Shown one piece after another: positions 1 to 13,800 of a stretch of 64,000 bases of DNA. Numbering within the stretch: position 1 is the stretch's first letter; every line of letters begins with the position of its first letter. The translations under genes were made by a program, and so were the position numbers. The notes below the pieces were generated by a model. The model ran no database searches and was not told the origin of the DNA. It saw only the letters and a list, made by a program, of their open reading frames with translations. This DNA comes from Liolophura sinensis (Eukaryota; Mollusca; Polyplacophora; Chitonida; Chitonidae). The stretch covers positions 25,839,385 through 25,903,384 of the forward strand of contig NC_088295.1 in assembly GCF_032854445.1 (NCBI RefSeq). Direction: 5' to 3'.

Positions 1-3000
1 AATTGATTGGTCAAGTATAGGGCTCGTATTCATAGATTTACTTTTCTCATTTTAGAAAAATGTAGAAAACTATACAATACAAACGTTGTTGGGCAGTTTG
101 ATAAATATTTTGTCTTTTATAGATGGGTGATCACGCTCACAAAAATCTGCTCTCTTGCAACTAGAAAAAAATTTTAAAAACTTTATTTTTCGCACTATTC
201 CATGAAAAACATTATGACATGCAAATATCCTGGGAAAGTGTTATCAAAGTTATGTACCCCCAAAAGGAACAATAAACAAGTAAGCAGAATTTAAATTGCC
301 ACCAATATTTCAAACATATTTGGTTCTTACACAATAGCCACACTTTTCATGTGGATGGTGGGCCTATATAACAGAAAGGTGACATGCTTTAGTTACAATA
401 TGGATATATCTATTGGCGCGTTACGACTTGGATGGAGAAAACCTACTCTCCGTTAGCATAACAACAACAACAACGTGCTGTTCTTTAAGGGGGGTAGTCC
501 AGATTTCTAACTAATATGTTTGATAACATTTGGACAGTGGCATTTCTTAGTGCATTAAATTTAAACTATACGGCGAGAGACAATAGCATGTAACGATGGA
601 GCATTTGCAGTGTTTGTGTCTCTGTCAGTTAAGTGCTGTTACGTCATCGATTTAATGCCGTTTGAATGGAGACAGGCAACCGACTGTCGGCATGGATAAC
701 TGTCAAGTCTTTACCTATATATCCATGTACATTTGTATGTTAACTGAATCAATGACAACTCATTCGTTGCATTGTACTGAAAATCATAATTTAATCATGA
801 AGTACAGTGTTTGTGTTTATGCTGAATAGCTCTGACCGATGTAAACTGAACTTTATGGGCTTAGACCTTTTGATATTGCGTACGTATCCCAACGCCCGTC
901 AGGTGGTGGCCGATCATTTCACCATGTATAGAAGACATTGTTATAGCCGCATTTTCCTGTCTTTGTACTCAAACCGAGCATCGTGGTCACGTGATGTAAT
1001 TACAAACGCCGCTCTGCAGAACGACTTGATATTTATTCCACTATCGGAGGAAATACAGGTTTAAACCTAAATCGTCTTCTCTTGTTTTCTTTGCTTATTT
1101 AACTACAGACAATAACACTCCTAACTCTTAATATTTGGTAAAACAAAATTCCTTTCATTTGATTTTACAAATTATTTTCTTTTTAATCTAGTATATAATA
1201 TGGATTCAATGTCCGCTGAATTCTTTTTTTTTTTAATTTATTAAAACTTTTTTCTTCTTTTTGACAACTTTTTTCGAGTATATATAGTAAAATGACATCG
1301 TACCCATAGTATCAGATGGCAGTTCAATCAAGACGGTGTCGCTCCATTTAACTGTTTATGGTGACCCCAGATTTTAAGAACGACCCCACAACCACCCTCT
1401 CCTGTTTTACCTCCCTCTTCCCCCATCATCTCTCGTCCACCGCCAGCTTTGATGAGATTTTATTGCGATGTACACTGCTGGCGGCTGGTAGGGCGCAATC
1501 AGAAGAGAGCGTTGTGGCTCGACACTGGCTCGTTAGCTTTTACACGGCTTCAATGGAAGCCCTTAATGCTTATCGATCAGAACCACCCCGAGAAATTGTG
1601 TGAAAAGGTAGAAAATGGATACATCCCTGCATAATTCATTATCATATAAATATTATAGCAGTGATCGATGTTGGCCGATTCCCTCCAAACTCGCCCGCCC
1701 TCAATTTGTGTTTGTGAAGGCATTGTCCCACTTGAACGAAATATTTATGCTTTCGAAAACAGAACGTATTGGCCCTGTGTCTTTCACTGACATGTCCGGC
1801 CGGCGTCAATATGTTGAAGTGGAATTAACGGTGAATTCATTGTAATGTCGCTGAGTTACGGCAACAACATTTCCCAGATTCATATAGTGACTATTGTAAT
1901 ATCACTGTTTTATTCGCCAGTCACATTTCCTTTACATATCCGTCTACCATCAATCACATGTCAGGATTAACGGGGCATTCCATAGATCGATTAGCAGGTG
2001 ATAACCGTTCTATGTTATGTATTGATTATACTGTCCCGATTTTAGCCAGTTCACAGTGAATGTCGAACTGTAAAGTGCACGAATTCCTGACAGTTTGTGG
2101 TTCACGCTGTTTGGTGAACCCTTTGCCATGCCATTAAGGATCGTCATCAAACGAATTAATATCCAAGACCGGCAACAGTGCGATTTTACGGCCAAACCAC
2201 ATTTTCAGTGATTTCAAAAACAACACTTTTAGTTCGGTTATTCATTTGGTTGTCCAAAATAAAATACGACTGCGACTAATTCGCTTCGTGAAAACGGACT
2301 GACTTTAGCATATACACTTAGCATATCCAACAGAACTATATGTACGTGTGAAAAAATTGTAAGATAACAATCACAACCTACATAATGACCATAAACAGAT
2401 ATGTGTCCCTGCATGAAAAACATGTTAGACAAAGGGTCTGAAATCCCTTCCATTTCTCTCATTGAAAAAATATCAAAGTAAAAATCGGGTGTAACAGTGC
2501 ATAATCACGTCACATTACGTGTTTGGCGTTTTGCAATTTGACTTTCTCAGCCACGGGATAGAATTTTCAAATGCACCCATCCGTGGTAAATAGATAAGTC
2601 AAGTTGAGATGTTTTTTGGTTGCCGTTTGGACCATCTGCACAAATTGCAATTTGCTAGAATTAAACACTTGAGGCTCGCCCATGTTAATTTCTCCCAGAG
2701 CCGAGCAGGTCCCCGGTTGCGTTATACAATGGCACTCTTCACCTGTGAATACAATATAAACCCAGCCATACATACATCAAAGTTTGCCTGCCGATATCAT
2801 AGAGCGATAATGCTGAGGGTGTGTGTATACAAACATCCAGGGGGCCGGGCTGGACAGAGGGTCCTGTAGAGAGATCTGAGGCGCTCCCTCCGCCACTAAG
2901 ATCTCTTCCCCCATCGGTTCCCATCATCGCAGGACAAATCATTTCAGCGTGACCAGAACTAGAAACATAACAACAGACCTTTGATCTTTTCTTTTTGCTT

Positions 3001-5340
3001 TACCTTCACAAAAAGTACGCAACAAAGTATAAAGAGATAAATAGACAAAAGCTCTGGTTATGAAAACTAGATAGATGGATTCATCAAAGCACAATCCTTG
3101 TGCACCTACTGTTAGAAAACGAACAGAATAAAGATTCTATATTTGACATGTTCAGTATTTCGGTATACGATGCACGGCATGTATACTCTGTATAAGAGTT
3201 TCTTTCTTGTTGGCTATCAAATTTTCCTGTGGAACATATGATCTTTGAGTATCCGCATGTGGGTTATGTACCGTGACTGTATGTCATCAATACACCACAC
3301 CTACATATACTGTAGCGCACATTAGAATGGAACATGCTATACACCGTTCTGAAATAACATACAACAGACGCTGTCTGTACGCCCAATTCTGCATAGAACT
3401 TGTCAAGTCCGTAGAGTAATTGTGAAGTCCGTATAGTCAAATAATCGTTCATTTGGCATAAATCGTGGGATAGTCATATTATTTTCAGATTCATTCAAAA
3501 ACACGAAATAAATAGTTAAACAAATAGTTAAATATCTTCTGAAGGCTGCATAATATTACACTTACATCAGTATCAGATTTTGGAGTTTATTTTTACACGG
3601 TTTTTTGAACAAGCATTGAGGAAAACGAATAAGACAAAACACAACGGCTTTTTCCGTTGTGCCGTGGTGTATGTCGTGTATATATCAGTATGGTGACAGA
3701 TATACGACGCATCGTTTGGGGCTTAGCGGTGGACATCTTGAGAAGTATGAGTAACGTCAGATTACAATACACTGTTCTCAAACAAATTTCCACGACGCCA
3801 AATTGTGCTAAAATCAATTCTAGGAACTATAAACCAAAGTGGGCATAATTAGGTGTATAGCCAAGGCAAGGTACCTGTTCTGTGATGTTAACGCAGGAGG
3901 TACATAGAACGACTGTGAAGAGTGCATGAAACTCCCGAGGGACTGTGTGGAAATGATTGCTTATTAAAATGACCTTTGACCGAATCCCCATCTCTTCAGG
4001 AGAATTTTAATTAAAGCTTTGCATAGTTTGTATGAAGTTAACTCGCCAACAAAGCTGAGGGTTTGGCTTGTTGACAGTTCGTCGGAAACTGGAACTGTTT
4101 GGGTTAGCGAGATCTCCCCCGCAAGAGGGCCCAGTCGGAAATATTGCGTGTATTTTTTGTAACCGAATCTTCTGCCATAAAGGGCAAACTATCAATCTGT
4201 GAACACAATAACTTATGAGCGTTGTAAGTGTATAATTAAAGCGCCTAATGGTGAATTGACATAGGCGATCAATGTTTGCTGTATCAGGCCCGATCTTTCC
4301 GCAGAGGGTGTGCCACGACAAGGTTCCATTCTCCGTCCCTGGCTGTTTACTGCGCTCCGGCTAATGGGTAATTTGTAAGCTGGGACGGAGCTATAAGGTA
4401 GTTCTCCATGCTTCGCTGTCTTTGCGCAAACAAGAACAAAAGGGTAAGGCGTGTTAGCGCTATGGCGTTCAAGCACGGAAGTCATTATAACTGGCTATTG
4501 TTTCGGCTTGATGACGAGCGTAGTTGGCGGTAACTAAGCGCGTTTACGCTGGCGGATGAATCCTGGCGAAGCATTGTTTGTTTGCGCACGATTGGTCAGC
4601 CGAGGCCAATGTTTCCATCACGCATCGACGTGTTAACGGTAAAGGTAACAAGTCAGTTTCATAAATATCTGTAGAGAGCCGTTACTTGACGGTTTATCTC
4701 TACCGGATCACCGTCGGCGTCCATCACAGAGGCCAAACAGATCTAACAGACCTGAACGCAGCCTGAAAACGCACAAACAGCGGTCACCCCACCAATACAA
4801 CGAGCCTCTGTGTTAGCACGTACTCGTAACACATGCGAGCACGTGCTCTTATACAACCACATACAGATCAGTTCCCATACCACAAATGTAATACTAGTAA
4901 ACCCTAAATTTCTTTATTCAGTCTGACATTCTCATTTCTAATATTTTTATTGAAACCTAAAGAAACACTAAAAGAGCAATCTTCGATGATACACACAAAA
5001 GCAGTAAATAGAGCATTATATTTTATGATTCGGACCATGGTATAGATCAGGAATCCAATCTTGGTATATAAAGTTGAATTAATTTTCAAAGCCTGCAGTG
5101 TAATAATATAGGAGTATAGCTCATGCGTAATGAGGAGAATAGCTAAACGTTACTATAGGTTATAAAAGCTTCCCACGCCTGCAAGATTGGCAAACTGCAA
5201 GTACGCAGATGGACAAAGACAACTTTATAAACTCTGATTGAAAAATAAAAATGAACTTTTGATAGGCTGAATTAGAACCAACAAATGCATTTTAAGGCAG
5301 TGATATCGTCGTGGTATTCTTGTCTCCAAAAAAGAAATCA
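1..5340. other. No gene seen
   Basis: AT-rich sequence with only short random ORFs (longest 104 codons, no family recognised). No repeat shared with the rest of the window was found by eye. Confidence 0.5.
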
Positions 5341-5630
5341 ATGTATATGTCGAAACAGACATTCGTATACCAGACGTCAACCAATTTGGACGTTCAAGGT
5401 CAATCGAATGGCCAATCCCAAAATGACGTTTAACACAAACCACCAAAGAACTAAGGAAAGTGGGAAATTATGACGAAATCGTGCAAAGCAAAGCGATCAA
5501 CAGTTTCCAAAGATGTAGGAAAAGCGCAAGGTATGTTCGAGGCGAATGAGCGGAATCAGTATTCAAATCCTGTATCATGCTGGCATTATAGTTGTGGACA
5601 ATAAAGTATGTATCTCAGTTAAAATGTGAC
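5341..5630 (+). repeat. Dispersed repeat R1, copy a
   Basis: Shares with four other places in the window CGAAACAGACATTCGTATAC at the left, AGTTTCCAAAGATGTAGGAA-type middle, GGAATCAGTATTCAAATC, and a GACAATAAAGTATGTATCTC right part. Cut at its right end by a V-SINE. I do not recognise the family; no coding capacity is visible. Confidence 0.75.
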
Positions 5631-5795
5631 TTCCTCTCCGGCTGTACGTGGGAAGGTCTGGCAGCAACCTGAGGATGGGCGTGGGTTTCCCCCGGGCTCT
5701 GCCCGGTTTCCTCCCACAATAATGCTGGCCGCCGTCGTATAAGTGAAATATTCTTGAGCACGGCGTAAAACACCTATCAAATAAATAAATAAAAT
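5615..5795 (+). mobile_element. V-SINE (RUDI-like), 5'-truncated
   Basis: Core GGCTCTGCCCGGTTTCCTCC, resembling the V-domain of V-SINEs, then GCCGCCGTCGTATAAGTGAA, ATATTCTTGAGCACGGCGTA and an (AAAT)n tail. Lacks the tRNA-like head. Inserted at the end of an R1 repeat. Confidence 0.8.
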
Positions 5796-8700
5796 GTGAA
5801 AATGTATTAAGTTAAAATGTCGTTTAATCCTGATTACAGCACCAAAGCATATATCGAAATATCGCATTTAGAAACGAACAGATATAGCCATTCGGGAAAA
5901 ACAGTTTTATTTTATGTCCAGCGTTATATCATGTCTACATATATATAGACATAAGACATTTCATCAAACTCGCTTGAAAGGAAGCACAACAAACAGTATA
6001 ACCTGATTTAGTTTGAAAGAGGAGTAGAAACAGATCTAAACAGCCACGGACATTTTCTGGCGTGCTTGATAAATCAACATAAATCATGAATCATAAATCA
6101 ACTTTTAATCAATAATTCTTACGAGGCCATGTTATGCACCATGCTAGAGCAACCGGAACATGATGTTGTTCCACGTCTACCACGTCTACCAGGTCATACT
6201 GTATATGGTAAAAGGCAAACTGGGCTCGGAAACCGCTGCATCTTCGAGTTGTAGAAGTAACTAGCGCTTGATTGATTAAAACTGATAGAATGGCGGCGCT
6301 TCCGAGTGTCTTATTGTGGGAAATTTTTATTACTTTGAACTGCCATATCTCGGTTGTGCGACATCACAAAAAAGTTATGCTTTTTAAACTTTCTTTGGGG
6401 TACTTTATTGATGCACATATACATTTGGTCCAGTGTTATCTTTTCTTTTATAAATTTAACCATGGACAGAGCTAGGTTTTCTGCGCAAATGTTTTGCAGA
6501 GCCGTATCTAATTTAACATGAATGGTGCTTGTATATTAAGCGTAATGAATGATATCACTACGCAGGTTATGTGAGAAACTACATGTAAAGCTAAACCGAT
6601 AAACATGTATTGCTTGATGAACGACTTAGGTAGCCCAAATGCAATGTGGTTTGGTTTTATGTGGACTTAACTCCGTTACTTGGCCTTTTTTTTATCTGCC
6701 CGCCGCTATATACGTATAGAGGATGTATGCATCTGTATATGGGCAGTAGAAACTAATCGGAGAAATAAATCAAAGATGAGTTAATACTGTTTGCCTGTTT
6801 TCACAAGCTTAGTACAGATTGCATGCAATGAATATCAATTAAATCTTTCCATCAATGATGATCTTTGGTAGGAAACCTTCTGACAATTGGAAATGCCCAA
6901 TTTATATTTAGATGATTTACTACGAGGTGTCCAGTACTGAGCTATACATATGTAAATCAGTCCGATAATAAGTCCTCTGTATGGACAATCAGGCCACAGG
7001 AGACGTTTTGACCGATGTCAATGAAACACTGTTTTCAGAAACAGTACGAACAAATGAAAGGAATAAAGATCATAGTCACTCCAGGCAGATCTTGATTATA
7101 ATTGTTCTCTCGTGATGCACCTTTAACCAGAATCCAGCCCATTTTCCATGCTCCCATGCAATGCATTTATTTCGGCTGCATGAATTTTGCACCGGCCAGC
7201 TATGGCACACTTCGCCATGAAGTGTTTTATTTCTTTGTGGCTATTTCTGTGCAACGGCGTGCGGTGCAGGTATTTCTTGAAATACTGTGAAATAATAGAA
7301 AACAAACTTGTTGAGCTGAGAGTCGGTGGTTATAGAGTGGAAATAAACGCATAACACTGGCGCGTGCCGTTGACGTGCTTCTCATGCAGTGCACGCGGCT
7401 TCTACGTCGGTACTTTCCGGAAAACCGCCTAGACGGCGGCTGGAGGTCGATCGCTGAGTGGTAGCCATTGATTGCGGAGCATGTGGCTGGCGTCCTTCTA
7501 TTATTAATCTGTTATGATACATCCTAACATTCAGTTTAATCAACTGATCCGGCTCATATATATTGCCCGTGACGCCCCATTGCTGGCACCGCCCACAAAT
7601 CACAATCTATGACTGACAGAAAACTCCATATCGCTTTTCCTCAGTTTTAAGCGCATTGCTCCCTAGGGTTCGTTTTTGTCTGGAAAATCGACAAATTAAA
7701 CAAATGCACTTAGCTCCCGTGGTTCCAACAGCGCAATGTAAAAAGAGGTGGGTTTCAAGGAATTGACAGTTGGAAGTAATGAAGTGCTGTCAAGGGAATG
7801 TCATTCGCCGAATATACAGTATTATAATATACAATGCAATAAGAGTGCACCGAATGATCGTCGAGGATGTCGTTTCTTCTTCATTCATTCATATTTATTA
7901 GAGAGCCTTTGTCCAGGACATAAAACAATGTTTACGGTTTTATCCAGGGACTTCTGTAGCTCGTTTGCTGCTCCCGTCTCTCTTGGGTGCAGAGAGAATG
8001 GTAGACATACCTCAAAAACAAAGAAGTTTCCGACTCAAGCTGATGAAACAATATTGATAACGACAGAGGTGATGTTGCCAGGAAGTGCCTTAGCGCAGTA
8101 AATTAGTAAACCCATTCGTCTTCTGTATAAGTTACGCGACAAATCTTTACTAAGGTCGTGTTAGCCACTGGTGACAAATATAACAAATCTATTGATGTTA
8201 GACATAATTAAAAACAAATGTTATATTCAAGATATCCACGCTTCGGAAAATATAAAAAATAACAGTTGGGTAACATATTATAGAATCTTAACACTCGATC
8301 ATCCTATGGAATAATCCAAAGACTTCGTCAGGTGTGTCAAACCAAGCATGTTTCAGTTACCTAACATGGCATGAAAGTTGGGTGTAGCGCGACAAACCCA
8401 ACACAGAGTTGATATTTTAGCACAGGCGCCACAGGTGAAAGACAGATTATTGATCAAATATGGGTCATGTGTATCCTGTCTCTAAGCTGAATTTTTTGCA
8501 TCACGTTGCACGTGCCTGCTTATTTACACACCTTACCCTCCATTATCTGTGCCCTTGTCCTTCCTGCGGTCACATGAGCTCCATCCAAAACGAGTACGTT
8601 ATTCACTCTTTTTTGAGAAAACTAATTTTACGTTTTTGTCTGGAAACATCTTGAGATAAACGAATTGTTTAAAAAGAAGTGAGGACAAAAAAGACTAATG

Positions 8701-8928
8701 TGCCTTGTATTAGAATCTCAGATTTTGTAAGCAGGTATGAATTAGCTCATTAGTTCAACTGAAAAACAAATGGCTCAACAAACCGTTTTCTACTCATCGA
8801 ATCAACATGATTTTTTCTGCAAGTAAACGTGGCGATTTGTTCATTTATTTATCTATCTATTATTTTATTATTTATCTATTTGATTGGTTTGTTACGCGAA
8901 ATGGATGAGTTTGTATCATGTATATCGG
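5796..8928. other. No gene seen
   Basis: Contains a 117-codon ORF at 7748-8101 with no recognisable motif and no splice context. Otherwise unique AT-rich DNA. Confidence 0.5.
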
Positions 8929-9206
8929 TCCATGCGTCGAAACAGACATTCGTATACCAGAACTAAGTAAGTATACAAAGTGCGAAATTACGATGGGATC
9001 ATGCAGTTTTCAACTATGTTGGAAAACACAAGGAATGTTCTGGGTGATGGACTGAAATCAGTATTCAGATCGTGTACCATGATAGTATATACGCCGTCGA
9101 CAATAAAATATTTATCTTAGTTGCGCTTTAATAGCAACTGTTCATATATCCAATGTGGCGATCTAATTCAAAACGGTGAATATACAGTCTCTAACCCCGG
9201 GTTAAG
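8929..9206 (+). repeat. Dispersed repeat R1, copy b
   Basis: Starts with the same CGAAACAGACATTCGTATAC and lacks part of the middle. Ends TCCAATGTGGCGATCTAATT, then CAAAACGGTGAATATACAG and CCCCGGGTTAA. A MITE-like element follows 37 bp later. Confidence 0.75.
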
Positions 9207-9243
9207 CCATCTAGGTATACACGGAGACAAAAGCGTGAGTAAA

Positions 9244-9446
9244 CTGAGTAATTCAATGGAGCTAATTCGACTCAGAAAACTGAGTCATATCACCTAATCA
9301 TCTGGTTATATTTTGACTCATTTGGTTAGTCGAAAAACTTACAGGTGTCGTCCATGGCTCAGCTAGCATGGTCATATGACACTATGACAGGGTGTAGTGT
9401 AGGATGACACTTGTCTGAGTCTAATTAGCTCCATTGAATTACTCAG
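9244..9446. mobile_element. MITE-like element, 203 bp, 33-bp terminal inverted repeats
   Basis: The left end 9244-9276 (CTGAGTAATTCAATGGAGCT...) and right end 9414-9446 (...AGCTCCATTGAATTACTCAG) are reverse complements over 33 bp with one mismatch. No coding capacity. I could not identify a clear target-site duplication, so the superfamily is open. Confidence 0.75.
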
Positions 9447-10894
9447 ATTTTTGAATCAGTTGATCCAAAGTTTTCTTTCATTGTAGGATAATGAACGGTA
9501 AAATATGTGGCTAACTCGACCTGTGTTAATAAATGAATTAGATAAGAAACTATAAAACCTTAATACTATTACGTTTTAGTGTGTTTGATAGTTTCGATAT
9601 TGTTTCTGACAATGTAGCTAAAATATGCTTTGAAAACATACACTGTATTTATATATTGTTTGCCCTGAGCTAAGAACAGCTATGTCAGTTCAGGGGCATT
9701 TTAATGTTGTAAATGTTGTATAATGTTGTAAATACAAAGTAATATACTTTATAATTTTTAAGAAAGTTTTACAAGCTCTAATTTATGAGTGCCAACAACA
9801 TCCCACATATTTCTGACTATAAAGAACAATAATTTCTCTTGGCCCGTTTTCCCATTGAACATTCCCTCTGCCTTTGCTAATAACTGTATTTCGTATCCCT
9901 TGCCGTTGTTCAAAAACACATTAACCTTTCATTCTTTACTTACGGGTTAATTTATGAATACATACCTGCTAATTTTAATGTGTGAACCTATTTTAAATGC
10001 TCGTGAAGCGCGTTATTTACAAACTGGAGACATGCAAATAAATCAATGGAGACATTTATGGCCTAGAAGGCGACAATATATAGAAGTTTAAGTCGATAGA
10101 AGGTGAGTATCACCTTACATGGGACGTCCCTAAGCACATTCATTATAACACGAGTGTAAGCTCAGCTTGAGCTAGATAACACATTACAATGGGATAAGCC
10201 TGTAAAAAGCATTTAGTCACTGGGCTCAGCGCCGCGGCAAAACACTACTGCTCTCTGATCAGCATGGCTTTGTTATAGAAGGTGTCCACAAATATGTCTA
10301 TTCAAGAAAAGCCTCTGAGTTTTCATGCATAAGCCCTCATACCTGGCTTTGCGTGTTGTACTGCTTCAAGACTTTGCAGAGGAAAAAAACAGTGCTCACT
10401 GACCGTGAATTTGCCTGCGTGGTTTATTGAATGTCGTCCGGCTTTGTATTGTTAAAGGACGACTTGAATTTCGGACAGGAGAGAACTTTCCCGTGTGATT
10501 TGTTTGTTGTGAGTTAAGACCCTTCATTATCCGTCGCACTGTAGTCGCTTACGGCCTATAAGACAAATTTGTCGAAAAAGGGAGAATACTTTATGGCATA
10601 TTGTTTGTAATTATGGTTATTTATTGGAACTGTCTAGAATTGGACGCAAGTCGATGTGATTCTTCATACCGTTTGTTTTCATTGTGGGCTTTACTACGGT
10701 AAAGTCAAGACAACATCAACCATTTATCACTGATACATGGGATGAGTTGACAACACTTTTGAACTGTAAACTGGGACGATAATTCACTGATTTCAAGGTG
10801 CCTGAATATGTTTTTATACCACAGTCTTGTTTAAAAATCGTTTCAGTATCAAACTGTTATTTCCATCGCGATGGCCACAGTAGTGGTTACCGTG

Positions 10895-11107
10895 ATGGTG
10901 CAGCGCAACGAGCAAAAGACATCTCGCCAATGCGATCGCTGTGAGTTCAGCTCATGATGGTTTCCTGTCCGGCCGCGCAGCAACCTGCGGATGGTTGAGA
11001 GTTTCCCCAGGGCTCTGCCCGGTTTCCTCCCACCATAATGGAGGGAGCCGTCTTACAAGTGAAATATTCTTGAGTATGGAGTAAAACATCAATTAAGTAA
11101 ATAAACA
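10895..11107 (+). mobile_element. V-SINE (RUDI-like)
   Basis: Keeps part of the head (AATGCGATCGCTGTGAGTTC, a box-B-like region), the core GGCTCTGCCCGGTTTCCTCC, and the tail AAATATTCTTGAGTATGGAG. Its 3' tail is AAGTAAATAAAC. Confidence 0.8.
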
Positions 11108-12194
11108 ATGTGACTGTACAACAGAATAGGGAAACATTACATTATAATAGATCTACCTCTCGTTTCTTGGGGCATAAGTCTACTGCAAGCAAGCAGGAAA
11201 TTCGGAACGTTGTGGCCTTTTAGCTCCCGTTTAAACCAATCACTAGGTTATTACAACGACAAGATGGAATGAAGTACACTGATGGTTTCTTTATAATGAT
11301 GTACCATATGTAAGATACTTTCAGCACTGTTTTGTCTGCTCTGCAAGTTTGACCAAATGCCAATAAGGCCTCGATCTTACTGTAGCATTGTCTGGAATAA
11401 CCGACTCAGGTACTACATATTTCGCAAACAGTTTTAGGGCCGGATTATCTATATATTTATAGGTCTAAGAATGTTGAAAACTGGTTCAGATGTAAAGCAA
11501 GCATCCCATAATAAGTTGACTCAATGAGGTCGGATTTAAGACAAAACAGTATAATTTCAGAAAACCATGCAACGTATGTATAGAGCCCTGGTAATACATA
11601 CTTTGTAAAAAGCATCCTACACTTGTTTCGGAAACCTCATAAATCATAAATACAAAAAGAAAGTAAGCTGAATAACAAAGCCTGTATATCTTTACAGCTC
11701 TGTAACAAAGGCAAGATGTAGATGCCGCGGCGTTGGAATTAACTACGGAACATTTGTTATATTCCCCTGTTGGTGGCCAGCTGAAATTTCGGATTGCTCC
11801 GTGAGGGTGTTAATTTTTAATAAATGGCGAAACTCCAGACTTTTTATACAGTGAAGCATTTCTGGATTGCAAGCTGTTCTGAAACTTCTCAAGCGAAGAA
11901 TAATGTGTCTAAGTTTTAAGAAATTTTATTCTTGTTTTATCTCGCAAAATCTGCGTCTCCAAAGAGACGCAGACCAGGAGACTGTCTGTGTCTTAGATAA
12001 CACCAGTCGTAAGCCTTTGGTGCATTTCTTAACATAGCAGATGTAATGTCTTGGTATAGTAATTTGGCGGGGAAACAATCAATGACTGCGTTTATGCTTC
12101 AGGACACATAGCCACGTGATACGGTATCCAGTTGGGTTTTTATCGCATAAATATTAAAGGTTATGTGATTCTCCCCTCCCTTCGATTCTTGGAT

Positions 12195-12345
12195 TGTCAA
12201 ACTTTTGCAGATGACAAAGTTCTTTTAAAAAATAACGCATCTGCTCTCCAGACAAATTTTTTGGGGGAATTCGAGAGAGAAGCGATTTTGAAAGTGAATA
12301 ATGGAGATAGACGTGAAATCTATTTGGTACACATGTGGAGGAGTG
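12195..12345 (+). pseudogene. Possible relic of a non-LTR reverse transcriptase
   Basis: One frame reads QTFADDKVLLKNNASALQTN and later EREAILKVNN. The FADD box, the LQ about 10 residues on and the LKVN about 25 residues on have the order and spacing of CR1/RTE-type reverse transcriptases. Nothing upstream or downstream extends the match, so chance is possible. Confidence 0.25.
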
Positions 12346-13631
12346 TTTGAAATAAAAGCTTTAAGAAAAAGCGTCAGATGAACCATCTGCTTTTGCTTGA
12401 GCAGAAAGCAGACTGGATACCTCGTCCAGACGTTCGTAAACATCCATCAAACAGTTCAGACCATCCTCCCGCCATTTTTACCAATAGCCAGCAGCAGTGA
12501 GGTTTTACCCACAAACATAGTATCAATAGGCTATTCAGTCAACTTACCCTCTTAGAGACAAACATGACACAATACAATCGTATAACAGCCTCCCCTCTGT
12601 CACTGCCTGAACACAGATGTGTCAAGCTGGTCAGGCCTAAGTTCAAAAATTTCTCCTTCTCATCTCTAAAATCTGTTAGCATCTGGGTACGACCCTCACT
12701 GATTCAGGTATTATAACCTGACGATTGTTACGGTGAAGGACTAGACCACTGTCCTTTTACAAACTGTCTCAAAGTGCTTGTCCGGGGTTTGAAAAGGGCA
12801 AGGGGCAGTGCTAAACAGATTTTAAGTGGTAGACAATTAAAGTACAGGGCACATCTGCAAAAGACATTCAGTGTTCAAGTTATGACCAAGGGCAGATAAC
12901 TCTAATTGCAAGCCTCTAAGCGGGGCGAGATATTTGTCATAAATTTAACTTTCATTGAGCATACGTTAGAAATGTCTGAAACGCTACATGAATAATGAAC
13001 GTCCCGTGAACTGCGTGTAGACTATTAACTCTGTAACAAACTAGTGATAATACTCAGATTTGTTTGTATCAAACCGTGATTCGGTTTTCTAACAGCCACT
13101 TTTTTATAAGAACAAAATCAAATATGTCATACTTTTTGTACCATTAAATATACTATGTATCAGTTAAACGCGCCTTAGTCCATTACAATCCTTACCATAG
13201 GACTAAATATATCTGTTCCAATCAAGGCACAAATGAGAAATATATTTTGATTAACGACAACTTACGAACTACTTGGCACATGATTAGGATGCTGTTTTAT
13301 GTCGTTCACCTAGAACATTCCTTATGTCTCCCCACCGTCACTGACATTCTGGGTAAATTATTGTACAACAAATTTCATCTGAACTAACTGAAAGGAACGT
13401 ACCAAATTTTCTGACTGAAGTTTTGACTTAAGTCTAAGATGGCTTCGACCCTGGAGCACTTGTCCATTTGCATTGTTTTCATATGATTGTTTACTAAATG
13501 TGTTGAAATCACAGTACATGTACTTTGAATCATCCTAGACCAATCATGTCTAATGACGTGCAACTAACACAATTTCATTGATGGGAGTGGGGGGGGGGTA
13601 GGGTGTTTTGTTTTTTTAATTTATTTTTTTT

Positions 13632-13800
13632 TACCCATTCTGCTTAAGCCATTGTGCCTAAGTTGCTAGTGATATAAGCATTTGCATTAATGGTTAGAAA
13701 TAAAACGATAACTGAAACAAATAGTCAAGAGGCTGTATTTCATCGGCCATATTCTACCATTTGCCAACTATCTAATTCTGTTTAACCCATGTTGTTACAG
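13632..13800 (-). repeat. Dispersed repeat R2
   Basis: CATTCTGCTTAAGCCATTGTG on the plus strand, followed by GTCAAGAGGCTGTATTTC and ATTTGCCAAC. Antisense relative to the copies at 22,460, 24,040, 32,240 and 37,380. Confidence 0.55.

Noticed and set aside
7748-8101. 117-codon plus-strand ORF
   Set aside because: No known motif, isolated, and such lengths occur by chance in 64 kb over six frames.
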